NCBI RefSeq assembly: GCF_000828635.1
Contig: NZ_AP012547.1
Location: 3,224,001 to 3,288,000, forward strand
Length of the DNA: 64,000 nucleotides
From: Sulfuritalea hydrogenivorans sk43H
GTDB taxonomy: Bacteria; Pseudomonadota; Gammaproteobacteria; Burkholderiales; Rhodocyclaceae
Reading direction: 5' to 3'
Part shown: piece by piece, positions 53,544-61,489 of the stretch
Numbering within the stretch: the stretch's first letter is position 1
Layout: every line of letters starts with the position of its first letter
Made by a program: the position numbers and the translations under genes
Notes under the pieces: model-generated
What the model saw: only the letters and a program-made list of their open reading frames with translations
Database searches by the model: none
What the model was told of the DNA's origin: nothing

Positions 53544-53572
53544 AAAGTCGGCGCTGGCGACACGGCGAAAAT
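53544..53572 (+). repeat. Dispersed GTCGGCG element, copy 7 (intergenic)
   Basis: AAAGTCGGCGCTGGCGACAC then GGCGAAAAT, the closest match to the consensus. It lies in the 73-bp gap between glyS and gmhB, just before the gmhB ribosome-binding region. Confidence 0.88.
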
Positions 53573-53578
53573 GAAATC

Positions 53579-54112
53579 ATGAAGCTTGTGATACTCGACC
53601 GCGACGGCGTGATCAACCACGACTCCGACCAGTACATCAAGTCGCCGGAGGAGTGGAAGCCGATTCCCGGCAGCCTCGCCGCAATTGCCCGCCTCAACCA
53701 GGCCGGCTATCGCGTGGTGGTGGCGACCAACCAGTCGGGCGTCGGCCAGGGATTGTTCGAAACCGATACGCTGATCGCCATGCACGACAAGATGCTGAAG
53801 GCGCTGGCGCAAGTCGGCGGCCGCATCGACGCGATCTTCTTCTGCCCGCACACCAATGCCGACAACTGCGACTGCCGCAAGCCCAAGCCCGGCATGTTGC
53901 GCGAGATCGCCGCGCGCTTCAACGCCGACCTCGCCGGCGTGCCGGCGATCGGCGACAGCCTGCGCGACCTGCAGGCCGCCGCCGCCGCCGGCGCACAACC
54001 GATGCTGGTGCTGACCGGCAAGGGCCGCAAGACCGTCGATGATCCCGCCCTGCCGCCGGATACGCAGGTGTTTCCCGATCTTGCCGCCGCCGTTGCACAC
54101 ATAGTCAACTGA
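53579..54112 (+). CDS. gmhB: D-glycero-beta-D-manno-heptose-1,7-bisphosphate 7-phosphatase
   Basis: A 177-residue HAD phosphatase. It has the nucleophile motif LDRDGVIN, TNQSGVGQG, the zinc-binding loop CPHTNADNCDCRKPKPGM and GDSLRDLQAA. It acts in ADP-heptose synthesis for LPS core. Its stop overlaps the plsC start. Confidence 0.95.
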   Translation: MKLVILDRDGVINHDSDQYIKSPEEWKPIPGSLAAIARLNQAGYRVVVATNQSGVGQGLFETDTLIAMHDKMLKALAQVGGRIDAIFFCPHTNADNCDCRKPKPGMLREIAARFNADLAGVPAIGDSLRDLQAAAAAGAQPMLVLTGKGRKTVDDPALPPDTQVFPDLAAAVAHIVN

Positions 54113-54840
54113 TGGCGGTATTCCGTTCCCTGCTGTTCCTGCTGATCCTGCTGGTGGTGACGCCGCCCTACACGCTGGGCGTGCTGTTCTTCTGGCCGCT
54201 GCCGCACCATCTGCGGCGTCGTTCGGTGGTGCCCTGGGTGAACTTCACTATCTGGCTGGTCAAGCATGTGCTCGGCATTCCCTACCGCCTGGTCGGTGCC
54301 GAAAACATCCCCGATCGCGCCTGCGTCGTGCTGTGCAAGCACCAGTCGGCCTGGGAAACCTTCATGCTGCAGGAAGTATTCAAGGACACCGTCTTCGTCT
54401 GGAAAAGGGAAATCAAGTACCTGCCCTTCTTTGGCTGGGCGCTGGCGGTGACGCCGATGATCGAAACCGACCGCAGCGCCAGCAAGGCCAGCCTGAAAAG
54501 CCTGGTGGAACAGGGCCGCGATCGCCTCGCCAACGGCTACACGGTGATCATTTTTCCCGAAGGCACCCGTTCGCAGCCGGGATCGAAAAACCGCTACAAG
54601 GCCGGCGGCGGGCTGCTGGCGGTCGAAACCGGCACGCCGGTGGTTCCCGTGGCACTCAACTCGGGCGAATTCTGGGGCCGCAACGCGCTGTTCAAGAAAT
54701 GCGGCACCGTCATCGTCAGCGTCGGCCCGGCCATCGACCCGGCCGGGCTCACGGCCAACGAAGTCACGCAGCGCGCCGAGGCCTGGATCGAAGCCGAAAT
54801 GGCCCGCATCAGCCCGCGGCTTTACGGGGGGTCGCCATGA
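54112..54840 (+). CDS. plsC: 1-acyl-sn-glycerol-3-phosphate acyltransferase (PlsC family)
   Basis: A 242-residue membrane acyltransferase with an N-terminal TM helix and the family blocks CKHQSAWETF (motif I as H-x4-E instead of the usual H-x4-D), the KYLPFFGWA region, and FPEGTRS (motif III). It converts lysophosphatidate to phosphatidate. The H-x4-E variant is common in this subgroup, so activity is expected. It overlaps gmhB by one base and the next gene by ATGA. Confidence 0.93.
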   Translation: MAVFRSLLFLLILLVVTPPYTLGVLFFWPLPHHLRRRSVVPWVNFTIWLVKHVLGIPYRLVGAENIPDRACVVLCKHQSAWETFMLQEVFKDTVFVWKREIKYLPFFGWALAVTPMIETDRSASKASLKSLVEQGRDRLANGYTVIIFPEGTRSQPGSKNRYKAGGGLLAVETGTPVVPVALNSGEFWGRNALFKKCGTVIVSVGPAIDPAGLTANEVTQRAEAWIEAEMARISPRLYGGSP

Positions 54841-55340
54841 GCAGCGCAACGCGGCGCCAGCCGCAACTCGCGCTCAAGCTCGACAGCACGGCCGTCGATC
54901 CGGCCAGCCGCTGGCACGACGGCGCGGCGCTGACCTTCCTCGGCGGCAGCCTGCGGCTGGTGCTCGGCACGCAACATCAGGAAGCCTTGCGCGAAGGCGA
55001 CACGCTCGACCTGCCGCTGCCGCCCCAGGCCACGCCGCGCCAGATCCAGGATCGCGCCGAAGCCTGGTTGCGCGACGAAGCCAAGCGCCTGCTGTCGCAG
55101 GTCATCGAACAGAAGTCGGCGTTGGCGGGACGGCGCGCACCGCGCCTGGCGCTCTCCTTCGCCGCGCGCGGCCATTGGGTCGAGGTGCAGGACGACGATT
55201 CGCTGCGTTGCAACTGGCGCCTGATCGAGCAACCGATGGCCGTCATCGAGCAGGCGATCGCCCGCGCCATCGCCGCCCTGCCGCCGGAAGACAAAGGCTT
55301 CGATCTTTTCGGCAATTCGTCGATCACACCGGCACGCTAG
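54837..55340 (+). CDS. YgjP/DUF45-like paralogue lacking the metal site
   Basis: A 167-residue protein without a well-known name. Its second half, APRLALSFAARGHWVEVQ then DDSLRCNWRLIEQPMAVIEQ, aligns with the neighbouring YgjP protein (VPRLALSSAHTRWGSCS then GIRVNWRLIHLPTHLGDYVV). Where YgjP has HEVAH, this protein has ARAIA and then ends. It therefore looks like a duplicated, catalytically dead and C-terminally shortened copy, although the frame is fully open. The homology call is by eye. Confidence 0.65.
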   Translation: MSSATRRQPQLALKLDSTAVDPASRWHDGAALTFLGGSLRLVLGTQHQEALREGDTLDLPLPPQATPRQIQDRAEAWLRDEAKRLLSQVIEQKSALAGRRAPRLALSFAARGHWVEVQDDDSLRCNWRLIEQPMAVIEQAIARAIAALPPEDKGFDLFGNSSITPAR

Positions 55341-55355
55341 GCAGAAATCGATCCG

Positions 55356-56099
55356 ATGTTTCTCGAACAACTCAAGCTGTTCCGCCTGCCCTCGCCGCCG
55401 CCCGAGGCAAAGACTCGCCATCTGCTGATCGGCGGCCGCATCGTCGATTACCGGCTCAAGAGCGGCGCCAAGCGCCTGTCGATGACCATCGACGAGCGCG
55501 GCCTGCGCATCGGCGCACCGCATCGCATCGCCCTCACGGAGATCGAGGCCTTCGTCCAGGGCCATGGCGAATGGGTACTCAGGAAGCTCGGCGAACTCGC
55601 GCACGCCACCCAGCCGCGCCACCTCACGATCAAGGACGGCGCACGCCTGCCGCTGCTCGACGGCGACGCCGAAATCCGCGTCCTGCCCGGCGCCAACCGG
55701 GTGCGCTGGATCGCCAACGTGCTGGTGCTCGAAGCGCGGCCCGAAGCCGACCTCGCCCAGTTGGCGACACGCGCGCTGCAGAAGCGGGCGCTCACCCATT
55801 TCGCCGGACGCCTCGCCCATTACACCGGCCAGCTCGATCTGGCCGTGCCCAGACTCGCGCTGTCTTCGGCCCATACGCGCTGGGGCAGTTGCAGCAAGGA
55901 CAGCGGCATCCGCGTCAACTGGCGGCTGATCCACCTGCCGACGCACCTGGGCGATTACGTGGTGGCCCACGAAGTCGCCCACCTGCTGGAAATGAACCAC
56001 AGCGCTCGCTTCTGGTCCGTGGTCGGCTCGCTCTACCCCGACTGGAAAGCCGCGCGCAGCGAACTCAAGCAGCGCGCCACCTCCCTGCCTATTCTTTAA
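55356..56099 (+). CDS. YgjP-family (DUF45) metallopeptidase
   Basis: A 247-residue WLM/M48-like protein. It has the conserved RWGSCS segment (about 173), NWRLIHLP, the zinc motif HEVAHLLEMNHS (H-E-x2-H plus downstream H) and SLYPDWK. The function of YgjP is not settled. It lies 15 bp after its dead-looking paralogue, and an IS5 element is inserted exactly at its stop codon; the stop is preserved by the TTAA target duplication. Confidence 0.9.
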   Translation: MFLEQLKLFRLPSPPPEAKTRHLLIGGRIVDYRLKSGAKRLSMTIDERGLRIGAPHRIALTEIEAFVQGHGEWVLRKLGELAHATQPRHLTIKDGARLPLLDGDAEIRVLPGANRVRWIANVLVLEARPEADLAQLATRALQKRALTHFAGRLAHYTGQLDLAVPRLALSSAHTRWGSCSKDSGIRVNWRLIHLPTHLGDYVVAHEVAHLLEMNHSARFWSVVGSLYPDWKAARSELKQRATSLPIL

Positions 56100-57290
56100 G
56101 GAAACACTGAATAAGGTACAAACACTGTGAACGATCTCATCGTCATTGGGTCAGACAAAGAGTGTTGATCACAAGGGATAGAACGATGAAACAAATGACG
56201 CTGGCGGCGACACGAGGATTCGAGAAGCACAACCGTGCGACGCGCAAGGCGGAGTTTCTGGCGCGGATGGATCGCCTGATGCCGTGGGCCGAGTTCTGCG
56301 CCGTGATTGAACCGCATTACCCGAAGGCCGGGAATGGCCGGCCACCGGTGGGACTGGAGCGCATGCTGCGGATGTACTGCGTCGCCAACTGGTTCAACCT
56401 GGCCGACGAAGCCTGTGAAGACGCCCTCTACGATGTCCCCGTGTTTCGTGAGTTCTGCCGCATCGACCTGGGCCGGGAACGGGTGCCAGACGCCACGACC
56501 CTGCTGCACTTTCGGCATCTTCTGGAACGTCACGATCTGGGAGCCGCCATGTTCGCCAAGATCGGCGAATTGCTGCTGGCCAACGGCATGAAGCTCTCCG
56601 GCGGCACGATTGTCGATGCCACCCTGATTGCCGCGCCGCCCTCGACCAAGAACCAGGAGAAGAGCCGCGACCCGGAGATGCACCAGACCAAGAAGGGCAA
56701 CGAGTGGCACTTCGGCATGAAGCTGCACATCGGCACGGACAGCCAGAGCGGACTGGTCCATAGCGCCAGCGTCACGGCCGCCAACGTTCATGACAGCCAC
56801 CAAGTGCCGAACCTGCTGCATGGTGCGGAAACTCGCTTCTACGGCGACAGCGCCTATCGGGGCCAAGAGCAGCGTAAGCGGCTGAAGGTCATCGCGCCGA
56901 AGGCGAAGGACTTCACCAACAAGCGCGCCTATCGGAACAACCCGCTGACGGACGCCGACAAGGAAACCAACCGCCGCAAGTCCAGCGTGCGATCCAAGGT
57001 CGAGCACCCGTTCCTGACCGTGAAGCGCCTGTGGGGCTTTGCCAAGGTTCGCTATCGCGGTCTGGCAAAGAACGCCAATCGCGCCTTTGCCATGCTGGCG
57101 ATGCTCAACGTCAGCATGTGGGCACGACCATTGACGGGAGAGGTGCGTCCGGCATGAGCAAGACAAGGGAGAATTCCCCCTTATCCGCTCCCGAATGGGC
57201 CAAGCACCCCATGAATATGGCATTTCCGTCACAGTTTCGTCTCTATTTCAGCCCGTCGCCGTTTTTTGCGGTGGCTTGTTCAGCATTTCC
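56100..57290. mobile_element. IS5-family insertion sequence, complete
   Basis: The ends are GGAAACACTGAATAAG (56100-56115) and, inverted, GGAAATGCTGAACAAG (57275-57290). They match at 13 of 16 bases. TTAA is duplicated at 56096-56099 and 57291-57294, which fits the YTAR target typical of IS5. Length is 1191 bp with one transposase gene. It appears intact and possibly active. Confidence 0.88.
56186..57157 (+). CDS. IS5-family transposase
   Basis: A 323-residue DDE transposase of the IS5 group (DUF772 N-terminal domain with RPPVGLERMLRMYCVANWFNL). Catalytic residues are evident: D in GTIVDATLI, D in FYGDSAYRG and E in KVEHPFLTVKRLWG, the YREK-like region. The ATG at 56186 is used; a GTG at 56162 is in frame. 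No frameshift is seen, so the enzyme should be functional. Confidence 0.93.
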   Translation: MKQMTLAATRGFEKHNRATRKAEFLARMDRLMPWAEFCAVIEPHYPKAGNGRPPVGLERMLRMYCVANWFNLADEACEDALYDVPVFREFCRIDLGRERVPDATTLLHFRHLLERHDLGAAMFAKIGELLLANGMKLSGGTIVDATLIAAPPSTKNQEKSRDPEMHQTKKGNEWHFGMKLHIGTDSQSGLVHSASVTAANVHDSHQVPNLLHGAETRFYGDSAYRGQEQRKRLKVIAPKAKDFTNKRAYRNNPLTDADKETNRRKSSVRSKVEHPFLTVKRLWGFAKVRYRGLAKNANRAFAMLAMLNVSMWARPLTGEVRPA

Positions 57291-57302
57291 TTAAAACCAT
57301 TT

Positions 57303-57403
57303 TCCGCAGATTTCGCAGATTTCCGCAGATTAAAACCTGCCGACGGATGGGTGGGGCGCGCCAGGCGTGTTGATCCATCTGCGCAATCTGCGTAATCTGC
57401 GGA
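57303..57403. repeat. CGCAGATT inverted-repeat element, copy 3
   Basis: The left arm, TCCGCAGATTTCGCAGATTT then CCGCAGATT, faces a right arm of ATCTGCGCAATCTGCGTAAT then CTGCGGA. The middle is about 50 bp. It starts 8 bp beyond the IS5 target duplication and was next to the ygjP stop before the insertion. Confidence 0.75.
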
Positions 57404-57435
57404 TCAACCGCTTTTCCATGAAAAAAGGTTCCCCC

Positions 57436-57822
57436 ATGAGAATCCTGCACACCATGCTGCGCGTCGGCGATCTCGACAAGTCGCTGGCCTTCTACACCGA
57501 GGTGCTCGGCATGCGCCTCCTGCGGCGCAACGACTACCCGGAGGGAAAATTCACCCTGGCTTTCGTCGGCTTCGAGGATGAAGCGGATGGCGCCGTGATC
57601 GAACTGACGCACAACTGGGGCGTCGATCGTTATGAGATCGGCACCGGCTACGGCCACATCGCGCTGGCCGTCGATGACGCCCATGCCGCCTGCGACGCCA
57701 TCCGCCAGCGCGGCGGCAAGGTCACGCGCGAGGCCGGGCCGATGAAGGGCGGCACGACGGTGATCGCCTTCGTCGAAGACCCCGACGGCTACAAGATCGA
57801 ACTGATCCAGAAAAAGCGCTAG
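57436..57822 (+). CDS. gloA: Lactoylglutathione lyase (glyoxalase I)
   Basis: A 128-residue VOC-fold enzyme beginning [20 protein letters not shown]. The metal ligands expected for Ni2+-type GloA are present: H5, E56 ([10 protein letters not shown]), H74 (YGHIAL) and E122 (YKIELIQ). It isomerises the methylglyoxal-glutathione hemithioacetal. The length matches E. coli GloA. Confidence 0.96.
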   Translation: MRILHTMLRVGDLDKSLAFYTEVLGMRLLRRNDYPEGKFTLAFVGFEDEADGAVIELTHNWGVDRYEIGTGYGHIALAVDDAHAACDAIRQRGGKVTREAGPMKGGTTVIAFVEDPDGYKIELIQKKR

Positions 57823-57837
57823 ACGCAACCGGGCGCG

Positions 57838-58050
57838 TCAATGCCTGACTACGCTCAATATCTGGTATTCCGTACCCTCCAGCAACAGCGTATGCCGATA
57901 GGGTGAAATTTCATGGGCACGAATCTGCAGGGTGGTGCGGGTAGAGAGTTCGCGCACCTCAAGGCGGTCTTCTCCATCGTAGGAGCGCCGGCATACCAGA
58001 CGCGGAGCGCCTGACGTCGTGATCAGCAGCTGATATTGATTGCTCATCAT
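57838..58050 (-). CDS. Hypothetical protein, 70 residues
   Basis: A small unrecognised protein (MMSNQYQLLITTSGAPRLVC and on, ending YQILSVVRH) with a very strong GAGGAGG site 3-9 bases before the ATG pair, which supports a real gene. It is predicted soluble with beta-strand character. It is convergent with gloA and divergent from the dioxygenase gene. No function can be assigned. Confidence 0.7.
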   Translation of the reverse strand: MMSNQYQLLITTSGAPRLVCRRSYDGEDRLEVRELSTRTTLQIRAHEISPYRHTLLLEGTEYQILSVVRH

Positions 58051-58227
58051 CCACCTCCTCTGTCACCGAGACATTCGGACGGATGAAGTTTTCATCATCG
58101 CGAGGGGAGCGGCCAGTGTCGTCAACTCCCGACACTCGAACACGCGCAGGCGCTGTTGCACGGCACGGAACAATGTGTTCCCGGTTGCTCCCTGACCGGA
58201 ACGATTCCGCGGCGCTAGACTGCGGCC

Positions 58228-59010
58228 ATGGCATACATTCCACCGACATTCATTTCCCATGGCTCGCCGATGCTGATGCTGGAACCCGGCCGCGCCGGGC
58301 CGGCGTGGCGGGCGCTGGCAGAAAAACTGCTGCGACCGCGGGCGATTCTCGCCGTCTCCGCGCACTGGAACACGCGAGTCCCCACCGTCAGCGCCAGCCC
58401 GCAACCGGAAACAATTCACGATTTTTACGGCTTTCCGCAGCCGCTCTACGCGCTCGCCTATCCGGCTCCCGGCGCGCCCGATCTGGCGGCGGAAGTTGCC
58501 GGGCTGGTTCCCGGCATCCATATCGACCGCGAGCGCGGGCTCGATCACGGCGCCTGGTCGCCGCTCTCCACGATGTATCCGGCCGCCGACATTCCCGTGG
58601 TCCAGCTTTCCGTGATGCCGCAGGCATCGGCCGAAGAGCACTACCGGCTGGGGCAGGCGCTGCAAACACTGACGCAAAACGGCGTGCTGATCATGGCGTC
58701 GGGCGGGCTGACGCATAACCTGCGCGACATCGTCGCCGACGCGGAAGATGGTGCAGCGCTGTCCTACGTCGCCGAATTCCGCGACTGGTTTGTGCGAACA
58801 CTGCTGCAACGCGACCTGCCGGCGCTGTTCGACTGGCGCCGCCGGGCGCCGCACGCGGCACGCGCCCATCCTTCGCCAGAACATCTGCTGCCGCTGTATG
58901 TCGCCCTCGGCGCCGCCGGCGACGCTGCGACGGCGCACATCGCCTACCGCGATTACCAGTTGGCCGCCCTGGCACTCGACGCCCTGGTGTTTACCGCTGA
59001 CGATGCCTGA
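58228..59010 (+). CDS. Class III extradiol dioxygenase, 4,5-DOPA dioxygenase-like (YgiD)
   Basis: A 260-residue protein of the LigB superfamily. It has the metal-ligand motif FISHGSPML (H11), a second histidine in VSAHWNTR, and the conserved GLDHGAWSPL and SGGLTHNL segments. E. coli YgiD opens the ring of L-DOPA; the native substrate here is unknown. It is a single gene with no pathway neighbours. Confidence 0.9.
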   Translation: MAYIPPTFISHGSPMLMLEPGRAGPAWRALAEKLLRPRAILAVSAHWNTRVPTVSASPQPETIHDFYGFPQPLYALAYPAPGAPDLAAEVAGLVPGIHIDRERGLDHGAWSPLSTMYPAADIPVVQLSVMPQASAEEHYRLGQALQTLTQNGVLIMASGGLTHNLRDIVADAEDGAALSYVAEFRDWFVRTLLQRDLPALFDWRRRAPHAARAHPSPEHLLPLYVALGAAGDAATAHIAYRDYQLAALALDALVFTADDA

Positions 59011-59067
59011 GCGCAGTACCCATCCTCGCCGCGCCCCGGCATGCACCGTGGAATTGTGCGAAGGCCC

Positions 59068-59544
59068 TCAGGGTTTCAGGTCCAGCACCGGCGTATCGGC
59101 GAACGCGTCGATGCCGTCGATCTCGACGACATTGCCCCGCACCGCGAGCACCCTGGCCTCGCTCAGGGCGATCAGGTTGGGCCGCAAGGGCGAGCGCGTG
59201 GCGAACACCCCGCGCAGCGGCCGCTCCGGATCGCCGCGCGGATGCACCTGCAGCACCGCGCGCTTTTCCGGGCTGTCGTTGCGGTCGAACCAGTAGAGCA
59301 CCTGGATCGACTTCAGTTCCTCGACGCCCATCAGCGCCGGCTGGTAGCGCCGCTCGATCTCGATGAACGTCCTGCCGCCGGATTTCCGCACCCAGCCGAC
59401 CGGGCTCATCGTATAGACAGGCGTCGCACCCGGCGCCGCCGCGCTCGCCAGGGGCACGCTCCAGCCGGCCGCCATGCCGATGAGGGCAAACGCGACGAAC
59501 GGCAAGCGCGCACGCGCGCTGCAAGACTTCAAGGCGGAAAACAT
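59068..59544 (-). CDS. Exported TsaA/TrmO-domain protein
   Basis: A 158-residue protein. A signal peptide (basic MFSALKSCSARAR, hydrophobic core AFALIGMAAGWSV, cleavage near LASAAA) precedes a TsaA (UPF0066) domain. Domain hallmarks are RYQPALMGVEELKSIQVLYWF, RGVFATRSPLRPNLIALS and the terminal DTPVLDLKP. Cytoplasmic TrmO uses SAM to methylate t6A37 in tRNA. An exported form would lack SAM and tRNA, so its role must differ; see findings. Confidence 0.82.
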   Translation of the reverse strand: MFSALKSCSARARLPFVAFALIGMAAGWSVPLASAAAPGATPVYTMSPVGWVRKSGGRTFIEIERRYQPALMGVEELKSIQVLYWFDRNDSPEKRAVLQVHPRGDPERPLRGVFATRSPLRPNLIALSEARVLAVRGNVVEIDGIDAFADTPVLDLKP

Positions 59545-59861
59545 GACGTGCCCCCGGGCAAGGATGCGAGTCCCTGAATTGTGCCGCAAGAGTCGGCGCT
59601 TGCCGGCCCGCGAAGCGGAATTCCCGGCAGACAGAGTCCGGGACGGCGGGATGCGATTCTTTGTCGCCGATCTCTCTTCGCTGGCCAGATGACTGGAGCT
59701 GGGCCGAAACGGACAGCGGCTCGCGCTGGATGAACTCCTGCTTCGTGCCCATTCGGCTGACAGAAAGCGGCGCGTCCTAACTTGGACGGAGGGCGCTGGA
59801 CCAAACCCGGTGCACACCAGAATAGAGAAACAGCGACACCTCGCTGCGCTCCATTGGTGCG
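59545..59861. other. Gene-free interval
   Basis: No supportable gene, RNA or terminator. A weak partial match to the GTCGGCG element starts at 59591. The open frames here lack family similarity and ribosome-binding sites. Confidence 0.5.
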
Positions 59862-60032
59862 CTACTTCTTTTTTCGCGCCGCAGCAACTCGCGGCTTTTT
59901 CGCGGCTCCGGGTTTGGCGTCAAGCTCGGCGGGCGCCGGCGGCTTGTCGCCGAGCACGCCCTTGAGCGGACAGATATTGAAGGCGGGACATTTCTTGCAA
60001 CCGGCGACGATGGCAATCGGGCAAACAGTCAT
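59862..60032 (-). CDS. Small cysteine-rich protein, 56 residues
   Basis: Four cysteines (C4, C15, C18, C24) sit in MTVCPIAIVAGCKKCPAFNI and CPLKG, then a Pro/Ala/Lys-rich tail ends RVAAARKKK. The pattern suggests a metal or Fe-S site with a basic nucleic-acid-contacting tail. I do not recognise a named family. The ATG at 60032 is preceded by an AGGA-like site (GCAGGAATC). It lies 73 bp after the lipoprotein gene on the same strand. Confidence 0.65.
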   Translation of the reverse strand: MTVCPIAIVAGCKKCPAFNICPLKGVLGDKPPAPAELDAKPGAAKKPRVAAARKKK

Positions 60033-60105
60033 GATGATTCCTGCCGAAGAGGACGAGGGAGGCGAAGTATGCGCGGGGCTTGCGCAGGAAAGTAGGCTGC
60101 CTCGC

Positions 60106-60981
60106 CTAAGCGCCACCCTCCTGCGCCAGCTCGGCGAAATCGCGCATCAGGTCGCCCAGCTTGTGCTGGGCATGGGCGCGCTGCGCCGGCGTAATCATGG
60201 CCAGCACCGCCACGGTGAGCTCCGCCGACGCGCGACGCAGTACCTGGGCCTGGGCCAGCCGCGCCGGATCGAGCGGCATGTCGAAACGCGCTGCGTAGTC
60301 GCGCAGCAGCTTGACCACCTGCTCGCGCGGCGGCCGCTCGCGCTGAACCTGGCGCACCAGTGCCAGCCAGTCCCGCTGGCGTCGCTGGCGTTCCTCGTAC
60401 CAGAACTGGCTGCCGGCGCTCTGGCTGTCGATCATCCGCTGCAGGCCCGCCTTCTGCTCGCCGCTGAGATCACCGAACCAGTATTCGGCCCGCTCCAGCA
60501 GCCGCTTGTAGCGCACCTTGCGCTGTCCGCTTTCACCGTCTGCGAGCTGCGCCTCCCTGGCGTATTCCAGATTCTTGTCTGCCAGGCGCTCGGTAATGCG
60601 CTCTATCTGCCTCGGGGTGATGGTGGACAAGAAATCCGCAATGTCCGGCGTGGCCTGCTCGGCCAGCGTCCGGCCCAAGCGGATGATGCCGTCACCCAGC
60701 GACAGCACATCGGCGGCTGTCGGCTGACCGGCGACGAGCTTCTGGCCTTGCCGCAGCACGGCGACGTACTCGGGCAGCTGGGTCTTGCGATGCCAGGCAT
60801 GGATGCGGACCAGGCGCTCGCGAGCCAGCGCATCCTGCTCGGGCGACATGTCGACATACTGGTCGAGCCACCAGCGCACCAGGCTGTCGGCATTGCCGTA
60901 GCCGAGGCGCACGGCGCTGCAACCTTGAAGGAGCAGGCCGGCGGCAACAAGGAGGATCAGCAGGCGGATCGAATGGCGCAT
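60106..60981 (-). CDS. DUF6279-like lipoprotein
   Basis: A 291-residue protein with a type II signal peptide and lipobox LLQGC, followed by SAVRLGYGNADSLVRWWLDQY, typical of a conserved proteobacterial lipoprotein family (DUF6279). The rest is almost all helical and rich in Arg, Gln and Leu. Function unknown. The lipobox cysteine is followed by Ser, favouring outer-membrane sorting. The start is taken at the ATG at 60981. Confidence 0.82.
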   Translation of the reverse strand: MRHSIRLLILLVAAGLLLQGCSAVRLGYGNADSLVRWWLDQYVDMSPEQDALARERLVRIHAWHRKTQLPEYVAVLRQGQKLVAGQPTAADVLSLGDGIIRLGRTLAEQATPDIADFLSTITPRQIERITERLADKNLEYAREAQLADGESGQRKVRYKRLLERAEYWFGDLSGEQKAGLQRMIDSQSAGSQFWYEERQRRQRDWLALVRQVQRERPPREQVVKLLRDYAARFDMPLDPARLAQAQVLRRASAELTVAVLAMITPAQRAHAQHKLGDLMRDFAELAQEGGA

Positions 60982-61051
60982 GATGGATGCAATGCGCACG
61001 GGCATCGTCAACGCATCCGGTCGACGCGGCATGCGCCGCATCGAACCGGTG

Positions 61052-61477
61052 TCAGGCCGCCGGCACCGGCATGCCGCGCCGGTCCTTCAGGGCCAGCCAG
61101 CCGCGAATCACCCGGTAGAGCACCCACAGCCCGGTACCGACGATGACCATGATCGCCGCCGGAATGCCGATCAGGGTGATCGCCAGCAGCCCGGCCACCA
61201 GCAGCCACAACGCGGCGAACCAGAAGCTGCGCAACTGCCAGCGCCAGTGCGTCGCCAGCCAGGTTCCGCCCACCTGGTCGCGGGTAAGGTAATTGATGAT
61301 CACCGCGATGATCGACGGCCAGCCGAAAACAAAGGCACCGACGACGGTTGCCGAGGTAAGCACTCCGGAAATCGCCGACAGGGCATGCAGTCCGTACATG
61401 ATGTGACACCATGCACGGGGACCGTCCAGTTCGCCATCCGCATCGTCTTGCGCGGGAATCACTTCGGGTTCGGTCAT
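61052..61477 (-). CDS. Small membrane protein, DUF4870-like
   Basis: A 141-residue protein with three predicted TM helices: about 28-48, 85-103 and 105-125. The first two are joined by a loop with the INYLTRDQVGGTWLATHWRWQ-type region (an aromatic/basic stretch). This resembles DUF4870-type proteins; the role is unknown. It lies 12 bp after ubiD on the same strand and may be cotranscribed. Confidence 0.78.
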   Translation of the reverse strand: MTEPEVIPAQDDADGELDGPRAWCHIMYGLHALSAISGVLTSATVVGAFVFGWPSIIAVIINYLTRDQVGGTWLATHWRWQLRSFWFAALWLLVAGLLAITLIGIPAAIMVIVGTGLWVLYRVIRGWLALKDRRGMPVPAA

Positions 61478-61489
61478 TGCGCTCCTCTC

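Noticed and set aside
51451..53697. A 748-codon open frame antisense to glyS
   Set aside because: Same mirror-frame composition; GlyS motifs on the plus strand are decisive.
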